This document shows, one piece after another, positions 7,388-13,322 of a stretch of 16,093 nt of DNA. The translations under genes were made by a program, and so were the position numbers. A model generated the notes under the pieces. It ran no database searches. It saw only the letters and a program-made list of their open reading frames with translations, and was not told the DNA's origin. Origin of the DNA: JAVBKA01 sp031546715. Its GTDB lineage: Bacteria; Bacillota; Clostridia; Oscillospirales; UBA929. The stretch's first letter is position 1; every line of letters starts with the position of its first letter. The stretch is from the NCBI GenBank assembly GCA_031546715.1, contig JAVBKA010000108.1, forward strand, positions 1 to 16,093, read 5' to 3'.

Positions 7388-8493
7388 TAGACCACACCAC
7401 CTTCCAAGCTGAAAATCACGGGCTCGCCGCCCTTTGGCGACCATATTTTGTCTAAGTTACGCTCAATTAAACGGATAGCAGCCTCTTCGCTGGCGATGTA
7501 AACCATGTCATTTTTCTCGCCCACAACCATACTGCGCAGCTTGAGCCTGTCGTTTAACGCCATAATGCCGCCCTCAAATCCAACGAGAATAGAAAACGGT
7601 CCAGTGATAAGCAGCGACGAAAAAACGTTGCGCAAATACTCATGCAGTGATTTCTCGGCAGGTGGCATTCTGTCAATTGTCTGCCAAAAGGGTGCGGCGA
7701 TAACTGCCGCAATTTCGGTAAAAGTAAGCCCCTTTGTCCTGTGCAAATAGTCGATTATGTAGGTAATAACCTCTGTGTCCGTTTGAAGGGTGCATTTGTA
7801 GCCATACATTTCGATTGAACGGCGGTTTGCATCGTAGGAGGAGATTTCTCCGTTGTGGACAACTGAATAATCAAGCAGTGCAAAGGGGTGCGCCCCGCCC
7901 CACCAGCCTGGGGTATTGGTTGGATATCTGCCGTGAGCGGTGAAGCAGTAGCCCTCGTATTCGTCCAAGCGGTAAAATTTCCCCACATCCTCAGGAAAGC
8001 CCACAGCCTTGAACACGCCCATGTTTTTTCCGCTGGAAAATATATAGCTCCCTTTGATTTTGGTATTTACCTTTAACACACATCTCGCCACAAACTCGCA
8101 AACGTCAAGCTGGCTGGACGCAAGCTTTGTGGGCAGCGGTGCTACAAAATACCGCCATATAAGCGGCTCGTCAGTAATTTCCTTCATCTTTTTAGTTGGA
8201 ATTTTAGAAAGATTGATTATGTCAAAATGCCGCTCTAAAAATTCCTCGCATTCCTTTTTTGCCGAAGTATCATCATAAAAAACATGAAATGCGTAGAAAT
8301 CCTTATATTCGGGATAAATGCCGTAAGCTGCAAATCCACCGCCAAGACCGTTAGAACGGTCATGCATAACGGCTATGGAATCTATAATTGCCTCGCCGCT
8401 AAATCGCTTGCCGGATTTTGCAAACATCCCAGATATTGCACAACCTGAGGGTATTCTTACTTGTCCTTCTATCGGCTTTGTTCCTCCGAGCAT
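7387..8493 (-). CDS. Glutamate synthase glutaminase subunit (class II amidotransferase)
   Basis: Releases ammonia from glutamine for the synthase subunit; first gene of the leftward operon. I start it at ATG 8491-8493 (368 aa) because GGAGG lies at the right distance; the longer in-frame start at 8589 would begin inside the leader hairpin. The presumed nucleophile is Cys18 in SGCAISGMF, so about 17 residues would have to be removed to expose it, as in other glutamate synthases with a propeptide. Other Ntn-amidotransferase marks are GGGFAAYGIYP (51-61), HGRYPTNTPGWWGGAHPF (187-204), the oxyanion motif HNGE (213-216) and TDTEV (238-242). It matches the separate glutaminase proteins of archaeal-type split glutamate synthase. 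Expression is probably controlled by the leader at 8518-8590. Confidence 0.92.
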   Translation of the reverse strand: MLGGTKPIEGQVRIPSGCAISGMFAKSGKRFSGEAIIDSIAVMHDRSNGLGGGFAAYGIYPEYKDFYAFHVFYDDTSAKKECEEFLERHFDIINLSKIPTKKMKEITDEPLIWRYFVAPLPTKLASSQLDVCEFVARCVLKVNTKIKGSYIFSSGKNMGVFKAVGFPEDVGKFYRLDEYEGYCFTAHGRYPTNTPGWWGGAHPFALLDYSVVHNGEISSYDANRRSIEMYGYKCTLQTDTEVITYIIDYLHRTKGLTFTEIAAVIAAPFWQTIDRMPPAEKSLHEYLRNVFSSLLITGPFSILVGFEGGIMALNDRLKLRSMVVGEKNDMVYIASEEAAIRLIERNLDKIWSPKGGEPVIFSLEGGVV

Positions 8494-8517
8494 AGCTTTC
8501 CACCTCCAATAAACAAT

Positions 8518-8583
8518 AAAAAGGCGAACATCACACAGTTGTGAGGAATGGTTACCTGCAACAACTATGTGATGAACGCCTTT
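8518..8583 (-). terminator. Leader terminator hairpin of the glutamate synthase operon
   Basis: Read on the minus strand, AAAGGCG pairs with CGCCTTT (7 bp). A TT/TT internal loop follows, then a 14-bp stem (CATCACATAGTTGT with ACAACTGTGTGATG, one G-T pair) and an 18-base apical loop containing GGTAACC. TTTTT follows immediately (8518-8522), then 24 bases to the first gene. Its position inside the 5' leader means it acts as an attenuator and must be bypassed for expression. Its 5' arm overlaps the small hairpin at 8571-8590, so only one of the two can form. Confidence 0.8.
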
Positions 8584-8590
8584 GTTCACC
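8571..8590 (-). promoter_or_regulatory. 5'-terminal hexaloop hairpin, candidate antiterminator (ANTAR-target-like)
   Basis: On the minus strand GGTGAAC and GTTCATC form a 7-bp stem (one G-T pair) around the six-base loop AAAGGC. The loop has A at position 1 and G at position 4, the rule known for RNA hairpins bound by ANTAR antiterminators. The predicted transcription start (8590) is the first base of the stem. The loop and the 3' arm are the same bases used by the downstream terminator. A matching element sits in the opposite leader at 8708-8731. Assignment to the ANTAR class is inference; no regulator gene is in the window, and no second hexaloop hairpin is evident in this leader. Confidence 0.6.
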
Positions 8591-8596
8591 TGAGAA

Positions 8597-8625
8597 ATTA
8601 TATGCTAAGCTTTTTATTCTGTCAA
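8597..8625 (-). promoter_or_regulatory. Consensus sigma-A promoter of the glutamate synthase operon
   Basis: On the minus strand TTGACA (8620-8625), a 17-base spacer and TATAAT (8597-8602) match the sigma-70/sigma-A consensus at every position. The expected start is near 8590. A promoter this strong ahead of an attenuator suggests that control is exerted mainly after initiation. Confidence 0.9.
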
Positions 8626-8674
8626 TGGACTTTTATTTCTTTTTAAAAATTTTTCTGAAATTTGAAAAATATAG

Positions 8675-8702
8675 TTGACAAATAAAAAAATCATGGTAGT
8701 CT
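8675..8702 (+). promoter_or_regulatory. Probable sigma-A promoter of asnA-glnN
   Basis: TTGACA (8675-8680) is followed after 16 bases by TAGTCT (8697-8702), which keeps the key T, A and final T of the -10 box. This would start RNA near 8709, just at the hexaloop hairpin as in the opposite leader. An alternative -10 is TCTATA at 8700-8705 with a 19-base spacer. The -35 box is clear; the choice of -10 is not. Confidence 0.6.
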
Positions 8703-8707
8703 ATATA

Positions 8708-8731
8708 TTGTTAAACAAAGGTGTTTATCAA
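8708..8731 (+). promoter_or_regulatory. Hexaloop hairpin in the asnA leader, candidate antiterminator (ANTAR-target-like)
   Basis: TTGTTAAAC (8708-8716) and GTTTATCAA (8723-8731) pair around loop AAAGGT (8717-8722), with one T-T mismatch (8711/8728). The loop again has A1 and G4. It corresponds base for base to the hairpin at 8571-8590 on the other strand, including a G-C to A-T covariation in the stem (8713/8726). Formation excludes the terminator at 8717-8769. Confidence 0.6.
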
Positions 8732-8769
8732 TAAAAGGCTGTGCCTATTTGTTGGTGATCGCCTTTTTT
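8717..8769 (+). terminator. First leader terminator hairpin upstream of asnA
   Basis: AAAGGTG (8717-8723) pairs with CGCCTTT (8760-8766), including one G-T pair. Inside it lie an imperfect ATCA...TGAT stem and an AGGC-TGT-GCCT tip. The run of T from 8764 to 8769 gives a normal intrinsic terminator. It lies about 130 bases before asnA, so it is an attenuator. The 5' arm is the loop of the hexaloop hairpin. Confidence 0.75.
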
Positions 8770-8823
8770 GTTTCGTAACTAAATGTTAAAATAGCGGGAA
8801 ATCTATTGCCTTGGTTTCAGCAA

Positions 8824-8839
8824 GCAGCAATGACGCTGC
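8824..8839 (+). promoter_or_regulatory. Second hexaloop hairpin in the asnA leader
   Basis: GCAGC (8824-8828) and GCTGC (8835-8839) form a perfect 5-bp stem around AATGAC (8829-8834), again with A1 and G4. Its 3' arm is part of the 5' arm of the next terminator (8833-8861), so it would act as an antiterminator. Classic ANTAR targets have two such hairpins with the second overlapping the terminator, which fits this arrangement apart from the long gap to the first. Confidence 0.5.
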
Positions 8840-8861
8840 GGACGATTGTCTGCGGCGTTTT
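8833..8861 (+). terminator. Second leader terminator hairpin upstream of asnA
   Basis: ACGCTGCGGAC (8833-8843) pairs with GTCTGCGGCGT (8848-8858) over 11 bp with two G-T pairs and loop GATT. A short TTTT tract (8858-8861) follows. It lies 33 bases before the asnA start. The T-tract is short, so the strength is uncertain, but the overlap with the hairpin at 8824-8839 suggests a genuine switch. Confidence 0.55.
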
Positions 8862-8894
8862 GTACTACATTACTATTTTTTGGAGGATAGAGCT

Positions 8895-9902
8895 ATGAGC
8901 AAATTTACTATGCCTGCGGGTTATGCGCCGATTTTGTCCATCTATGAAACTCAAATTGCAATCGGAACTATTAAAAGACTTTTTGAGGATAATTTATCAA
9001 ATGCCCTTAATCTGAGAAGAGTTTCCGCGCCGCTTTTCGTTGACCCGCAGACAGGGCTTAACGACGACTTAAACGGCATAGAGCGTCCTGTTGAGTTTGA
9101 CATTTTAGAGACAAAAACCAATGCTCAAATCGTTCATTCTCTCGCAAAATGGAAGCGTATGGCATTGCACAACTACTCCTTTCCCATAGGCGAAGGACTG
9201 TACACCGATATGAACGCCATCCGCCGTGACGAAGAGATGGATAATATTCACTCAATCTATGTTGACCAATGGGATTGGGAGAAAAATATTGACCGTGCTT
9301 CACGCAATCTCCAATATCTAAAGGAAACCGTAAACCATATCGTGAGCGCAATTTGCGACACTCAGGAGAAGATGGTGGCACTGTTTCCCAAGCTCAATAC
9401 AGCACTTTCAAGAGAAGTCACATTTGTAACCACTCAGGAGCTTGAGGATTTGTACCCCGCGCTTACTCCAAAGGAGCGGGAATATGAGTACGTGAAAGCT
9501 AAAAAGACCGTTTTCATCATGCAAATCGGTGGCGTATTGAAATCAGGCATCAAGCATGACGGCAGAGCACCAGACTATGATGATTGGTCGCTGAACGGCG
9601 ATATTATGTTTTGGAATGACTGCTTGGATTGCGCCTTTGAGATTTCGTCAATGGGTATTCGTGTGGATGAAAAATCGTTGGATAGCCAGCTATCCGTTGC
9701 AAAATGTGACCATCGCCGAGGGCTGACGTACCATAAAATGCTGCTGGCAGGGGAGTTACCTCTCACAATCGGCGGGGGAATCGGTCAATCAAGATTATGT
9801 ATGCTTCTGCTAAATAAGGCACACATCGGAGAGGTGCAAGTCTCCTTGTGGGATGAAAATACTGTTTCCGGCTGTAAGACCGCCGGTCTGGAACTTTTGT
9901 AG
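8895..9902 (+). CDS. asnA: Aspartate-ammonia ligase (asparagine synthetase A)
   Basis: Makes asparagine from aspartate and free ammonium with ATP, giving AMP and pyrophosphate; class II aminoacyl-tRNA-synthetase-like fold. I use ATG 8895 (335 aa, close to the usual 330) because TGGAGGA lies 7 bases before it; the frame extends upstream into the leader hairpins, which is not coding. Motifs include YETQIAIGTIKRLF near the N-terminus, RRVSAPLFVDPQTGLNDDL, WKRMALHNYSFPIGEGLYTDMNAIRRDE, DQWDWEK and the C-terminal GGGIGQSRLCMLLL. The stop codon TAG is part of the AGGAGG site of glnN, so the two are translationally coupled. It depends on ammonium rather than glutamine, which fits its partnership with a glutamine synthetase. 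Confidence 0.96.
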   Translation: MSKFTMPAGYAPILSIYETQIAIGTIKRLFEDNLSNALNLRRVSAPLFVDPQTGLNDDLNGIERPVEFDILETKTNAQIVHSLAKWKRMALHNYSFPIGEGLYTDMNAIRRDEEMDNIHSIYVDQWDWEKNIDRASRNLQYLKETVNHIVSAICDTQEKMVALFPKLNTALSREVTFVTTQELEDLYPALTPKEREYEYVKAKKTVFIMQIGGVLKSGIKHDGRAPDYDDWSLNGDIMFWNDCLDCAFEISSMGIRVDEKSLDSQLSVAKCDHRRGLTYHKMLLAGELPLTIGGGIGQSRLCMLLLNKAHIGEVQVSLWDENTVSGCKTAGLELL

Positions 9903-9914
9903 GAGGTACAAACG

Positions 9915-12005
9915 ATGAAGGATCTTCCGAATTTATTTGGAAACATGGTGTTTAACGATTCTATTATGCAAGCAAGACTGCCCAAAGATACGTATAAAGC
10001 CCTAAACAAAACCATCGCACAGGGTAACCACCTAGAGCTTGACGTGGCAAACGTCGTTGCAAACGCTATGAAGGACTGGGCGACGGAAAAAGGTGCAACG
10101 CATTTTACCCACTGGTTCCAACCCATGACAGGCATAACCGCCGAAAAACATGAAAGCTTTATCTCCGCCACAAAAAACGGCACGATTATCATGGAATTTT
10201 CGGGCAAGGAGCTTGTCCGCGGTGAGCCGGACGCATCCAGTTTTCCGTCGGGCGGTCTGCGTGCAACCTTTGAAGCTAGGGGCTATACAGTGTGGGACAC
10301 AACCTCCTATGCGTTTATTAAGGACGGCACATTATGCATCCCCACAGCCTTTTGTTCTTACAGCGGCGAGGCTTTGGATAAAAAAACACCCCTTCTGCGT
10401 TCAATGCAAGCCATTAATGAGCAGGCATTGCGGATTCTTAGGCTTTTCGGAAACACCACGGTTAAGCGTGTCAACACAACGGTGGGCGCAGAGCAGGAAT
10501 ATTTTTTGGTTGATAAGGAAATATTCCTAAAACGCCCTGACTTAGTGTTTTGCGGAAGAACACTGTTCGGCGCAAGACCCCCCAAGGGTCAGGAGCTTGA
10601 CGACCATTATTATGGAACAATTAAGCCCAGAGTTTCAGCATTTATGAAGGAACTGGACTCCCAATTGTGGGAACTGGGAATACTTGCAAAAACTAAGCAT
10701 AACGAGGTCGCGCCCGCTCAGCACGAGCTTGCCCCTATATTTACCACCACAAATATAGCCAGCGACCATAATCAGCTTACAATGGAGCTTATGAAAAGCA
10801 TTGCAAACAAGCACGGTCTTGCGTGCTTACTCCATGAAAAGCCATTTGCGGGGGTAAATGGCAGCGGAAAGCATAATAACTGGTCAATTTCAACGGATTC
10901 AGGCGTAAATCTGCTAGAACCTGGCAAAACTCCCTACGAAAACGCACAATTTTTGCTGTTTTTAGTGTCAGTAATCAAAGCGGTTGACGTTTATCAGGAT
11001 TTACTGCGTGTTTCAGTGGCAAGCGCAGGAAATGACCACAGACTTGGTGCTAACGAAGCTCCTCCCGCCATTGTTTCTATGTTCTTGGGCGAAGAGCTTA
11101 CGGAAATTCTAGAAGCTATTGAAAACGATGCAGTTTATCACGGCAAAGAAACCCTTCAAATGGAAATCGGCGCAACAGTTTTGCCGCACTTTCCAAAGGA
11201 CGCTACCGACCGCAACAGGACATCGCCCTTTGCCTTTACAGGCAACAAATTTGAGTTTCGTATGCTGGGTTCAGCGTTTTCAATTGCGGGGTCAAACTTT
11301 GTACTTAACACTATTATCGCGGAAACGCTGTCCGAATTTGCAACGGCATTGGAAAAATCGGACAAATTTACGCAAGATTTGCAAATACTTATCCGAAATA
11401 CCATAAAAGAGCACAAGCGGATTATTTTTAACGGCAACAATTATTCTGATGAATGGGTAAGAGAGGCGGAAAATAGGGGACTGTCAAACCTAAAAACCAC
11501 AGTTGACGCCCTGCCGACGTTTATTCACCCGAAAAACATTGAGGTTTTTACAAAGCACCATGTCTTAACCGAAGCGGAAATGTATTCGCGGTACGAAATT
11601 ATACTTAAAAACTACGAAAAAACCATTCATATCGAAGCCTTAACCATGATTGATATAGTGAAAAAGGAGATTATTCCGTCTTCGATATCATATCAAAATC
11701 AGCTAGCTGAACTCTTAGAACGCAAAAAATCCATCGGTGAAATCGACTATACCCTTGAGGAACAGCTGCTTAAAAAGATGTCGTCACTAACTGTATGTCT
11801 GTACAAAAAAATGGAAACTCTTGAAAATTCACTGCTGGAAGCCAAAACAAATAGCGACTGCCTTTCTATCGCAAAATTTTACAGGAATGTCGTGTTTAAC
11901 AATATTTCCGAACTTAGAATGCATATTGACAAGCTTGAAACCATGGTGGCAAAGAATTATTGGAGTTTGCCGACCTATGCTGACCTTTTGTACAGCGTAA
12001 ACTAA
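9915..12005 (+). CDS. glnN: Glutamine synthetase, type III
   Basis: Second glutamine synthetase in the window, from the GSIII family of large dodecameric enzymes; makes glutamine from glutamate, ammonium and ATP. Its 696 residues match the family length of about 700. GSIII marks are visible: FTHWFQPMTG (64-73), SSFPSGGLRATFEARGY (108-124), GAEQEYFLVD (191-200), KHNEVAPAQHELAP (261-274), GVNGSGKHNNWS (313-324), NDHRLGANEAPPAIV, and DRNRTSPFAFTGNKFEFR. AGGAGG overlaps the asnA stop codon, 12 bases before ATG. A strong terminator follows at 12024-12067, so asnA-glnN form a two-gene operon under the leader at 8708-8861. It is unrelated in length and domain layout to the type I enzyme in the opposite operon. 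Confidence 0.97.
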   Translation: MKDLPNLFGNMVFNDSIMQARLPKDTYKALNKTIAQGNHLELDVANVVANAMKDWATEKGATHFTHWFQPMTGITAEKHESFISATKNGTIIMEFSGKELVRGEPDASSFPSGGLRATFEARGYTVWDTTSYAFIKDGTLCIPTAFCSYSGEALDKKTPLLRSMQAINEQALRILRLFGNTTVKRVNTTVGAEQEYFLVDKEIFLKRPDLVFCGRTLFGARPPKGQELDDHYYGTIKPRVSAFMKELDSQLWELGILAKTKHNEVAPAQHELAPIFTTTNIASDHNQLTMELMKSIANKHGLACLLHEKPFAGVNGSGKHNNWSISTDSGVNLLEPGKTPYENAQFLLFLVSVIKAVDVYQDLLRVSVASAGNDHRLGANEAPPAIVSMFLGEELTEILEAIENDAVYHGKETLQMEIGATVLPHFPKDATDRNRTSPFAFTGNKFEFRMLGSAFSIAGSNFVLNTIIAETLSEFATALEKSDKFTQDLQILIRNTIKEHKRIIFNGNNYSDEWVREAENRGLSNLKTTVDALPTFIHPKNIEVFTKHHVLTEAEMYSRYEIILKNYEKTIHIEALTMIDIVKKEIIPSSISYQNQLAELLERKKSIGEIDYTLEEQLLKKMSSLTVCLYKKMETLENSLLEAKTNSDCLSIAKFYRNVVFNNISELRMHIDKLETMVAKNYWSLPTYADLLYSVN

Positions 12006-12023
12006 ATCCCGGGACTATATGTA

Positions 12024-12067
12024 AAACGAGGCTTTCACGGATTTTTCCGTGAAAGCCTCGTTTTTTT
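12024..12067 (+). terminator. Terminator of asnA-glnN
   Basis: CGAGGCTTTCACGG pairs perfectly with CCGTGAAAGCCTCG (14 bp, extended by AAA/TTT) around the loop ATTTTT, followed by seven T. It lies 18 bases after the glnN stop. Confidence 0.95.
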
Positions 12068-12089
12068 AGTGTTTAGTTTTATAACTCAA

Positions 12090-12120
12090 TTGGACTAAAA
12101 AGCGACTATTGGGGCATAAT
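12090..12120 (+). promoter_or_regulatory. Possible promoter of the YetF-like gene
   Basis: TTGGAC (12090-12095) and CATAAT (12115-12120) are separated by 19 bases, and the strong terminator just upstream requires some promoter here. The leader would be only about 9 bases and carry the GGTGAAGG ribosome site. The spacing is suboptimal. Confidence 0.35.
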
Positions 12121-12135
12121 AATATTGGTGAAGGT

Positions 12136-12801
12136 ATGTTAATAATAATTTTTAGAACTATAGTGTTATATCTGGTGACGATAACCGCCATGCGGATTAT
12201 GGGAAAGCGGCAAATCGGTCAACTTGAGCCAAACGAACTTGTGGTAATGGTTATGATTTCTGAAATTGCTGCGTTACCCATGCAGGACATCGAAATACCA
12301 ATGGTTCATGGCATAGTACCCATATTAATTCTGGTATCGACAGAGCTGCTTATATCATTTCTACTGCTAAAAAGCATAAAATTGCGAAAAATTGTCAGCG
12401 GTGTCCCCACAATGCTTATAAATGACGGTCTAATTCAGCGGGATGAGCTGAAAAAAAACCGTCTGACTGTGGACGAACTGATTGAAGAAATACGTATACG
12501 CGGAACGACGGATTTATCGCAGGTAAAGTATGCTATTTTAGAAACAAACGGCATACTAAGCGTGACGCTTTATCCGAAATTCCAGCCCGCAACGGCACAG
12601 GATGTAGGGGCGATAAAGCAGGATAGCGGAATGCCAGTTGTGGTGATAAATGACGGCAGATGGTTGGATAAAAACCTGCAAATCCAAGGATACGAGCGCA
12701 AATACGTGGAAAAAGACCTTGTTACCAAGGGATTAACCCCCGAAAAATGCCTGCTGGTTATGCTTGACGAAAACGGCGGAATATATGCGGCAAAGAAGTA
12801 G
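12136..12801 (+). CDS. DUF421 / YetF-family membrane protein
   Basis: Small membrane protein of unknown biochemical function. I use ATG 12136 (221 aa) because GGTGAAGG precedes it and the first membrane segment begins at once; a TTG nine codons upstream is open but lacks a ribosome site. About residues 2-20, 35-50 and 58-80 are hydrophobic helices, with the family motif RIMGKRQIGQLEPNELVV between the first two. A soluble cytoplasmic part follows, with two related segments, VPTMLINDGLIQRDEL and MPVVVINDGRWLDKNL, the paired DUF421 repeats, and LTVDELIEEIRIRGTTDLSQV between them. Bacillus relatives include YetF and YrbG, linked to sporulation or the envelope without a settled role. It converges on nrdR. 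No link to nitrogen metabolism is evident. Confidence 0.88.
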   Translation: MLIIIFRTIVLYLVTITAMRIMGKRQIGQLEPNELVVMVMISEIAALPMQDIEIPMVHGIVPILILVSTELLISFLLLKSIKLRKIVSGVPTMLINDGLIQRDELKKNRLTVDELIEEIRIRGTTDLSQVKYAILETNGILSVTLYPKFQPATAQDVGAIKQDSGMPVVVINDGRWLDKNLQIQGYERKYVEKDLVTKGLTPEKCLLVMLDENGGIYAAKK

Positions 12802-12828
12802 CGGTTATGTAAAACTGTTACTTCTTTT
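12795..12828. terminator. Bidirectional terminator overlapping both stop codons
   Basis: GAAGTAGCGGTT (12795-12806) pairs with AACTGTTACTTC (12813-12824) with two G-T pairs and loop ATGTAA, followed by TTTT on the + strand. The stem contains the TAG stop of the YetF-like gene (12799-12801) and the stop of nrdR (12818-12820), so the two genes share one compact 3' end. The minus-side T-tract is short. Confidence 0.6.
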
Positions 12829-13276
12829 CTGTTAGCAGCTTGTTGACCTCGGTTAAAAATGTGCTTACGTCCGTAAACTGGCGGTACACTGATGCAAATC
12901 GTACATAGGCGACCTCGTCAATGTTTTTAAGCCTTTCCATGCAAAGCTCACCAATTCTATGGGTTGTAACCTCTCGCTCTAGGGAGTTCAGTAAAACCTG
13001 CTCAATGTCGGCAGCCATTTCTTCAAGCTTTTGAAGTGGTATTGACCGCTTATCACATGCCCGTACAAAGCTGTGCAGCAGCTTTTGTCTGTCAAAGGAT
13101 TGACGTGAGCCGTCTCGCTTGACGACAATCAGAGGTAGGCTTTCTACGTTCTCGTAAGTGGTAAATCGCTTCTGACAGCTAAGGCACTCCCTTCGTCTTC
13201 TAATTGAACCGCCTTCGTCAGTGGGGCGAGAATCCACGACCTTACTCTCTGCAAATGCACAAAATGGGCACTTCAT
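12818..13276 (-). CDS. nrdR: Transcriptional repressor NrdR
   Basis: Nucleotide-sensing repressor of ribonucleotide reductase genes. The 152 residues match the family. An N-terminal zinc ribbon has C3-C6 and C31-C34 with the typical VVDSRPTDEGGSIRRRREC between; an ATP-cone domain occupies about 49-139 (IVVKRDGSRQSFDRQKLLHSF, then IPLQKLEEMAADIE and EVAYVRFASVYRQF). AGGAGG lies 7 bases before ATG. It lies 46 bases after glpK on the same strand and could be co-transcribed. No ribonucleotide reductase gene is nearby, and I do not see the usual NrdR box in its own upstream gap. Confidence 0.97.
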   Translation of the reverse strand: MKCPFCAFAESKVVDSRPTDEGGSIRRRRECLSCQKRFTTYENVESLPLIVVKRDGSRQSFDRQKLLHSFVRACDKRSIPLQKLEEMAADIEQVLLNSLEREVTTHRIGELCMERLKNIDEVAYVRFASVYRQFTDVSTFLTEVNKLLTEKK

Positions 13277-13322
13277 AGTATTCCTCCTGTATATTCTGTA
13301 GTGTGATAATATATCGTTACTC

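Noticed and set aside
8494..8589. N-terminal extension of the glutaminase subunit to ATG 8589
   Set aside because: The extra codons are the leader hairpin and terminator, and GGAGG precedes the ATG at 8493.
8518..8590. Glutamine riboswitch (glnA RNA motif) in the glutamate synthase leader
   Set aside because: The compact hairpin pair lacks the conserved core I recall for that class, which is mainly cyanobacterial. A terminator/antiterminator pair explains the sequence better.
8811..8894. N-terminal extension of asnA
   Set aside because: The codons overlap the second leader switch, and TGGAGGA precedes ATG 8895, which gives the normal protein start.
8830..8898. A 22-codon ORF in the asnA leader (starting MTLRTIVCGVLYY) whose stop overlaps the asnA ATG, a possible leader peptide
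   Set aside because: No ribosome site precedes it, its codons coincide with the hexaloop and terminator stems, and it contains no run of regulatory codons.
13277..13322. NrdR box for autoregulation upstream of nrdR
   Set aside because: A TATATT and CACACTA stretch is present but does not form the paired 16-base palindrome of known NrdR sites.
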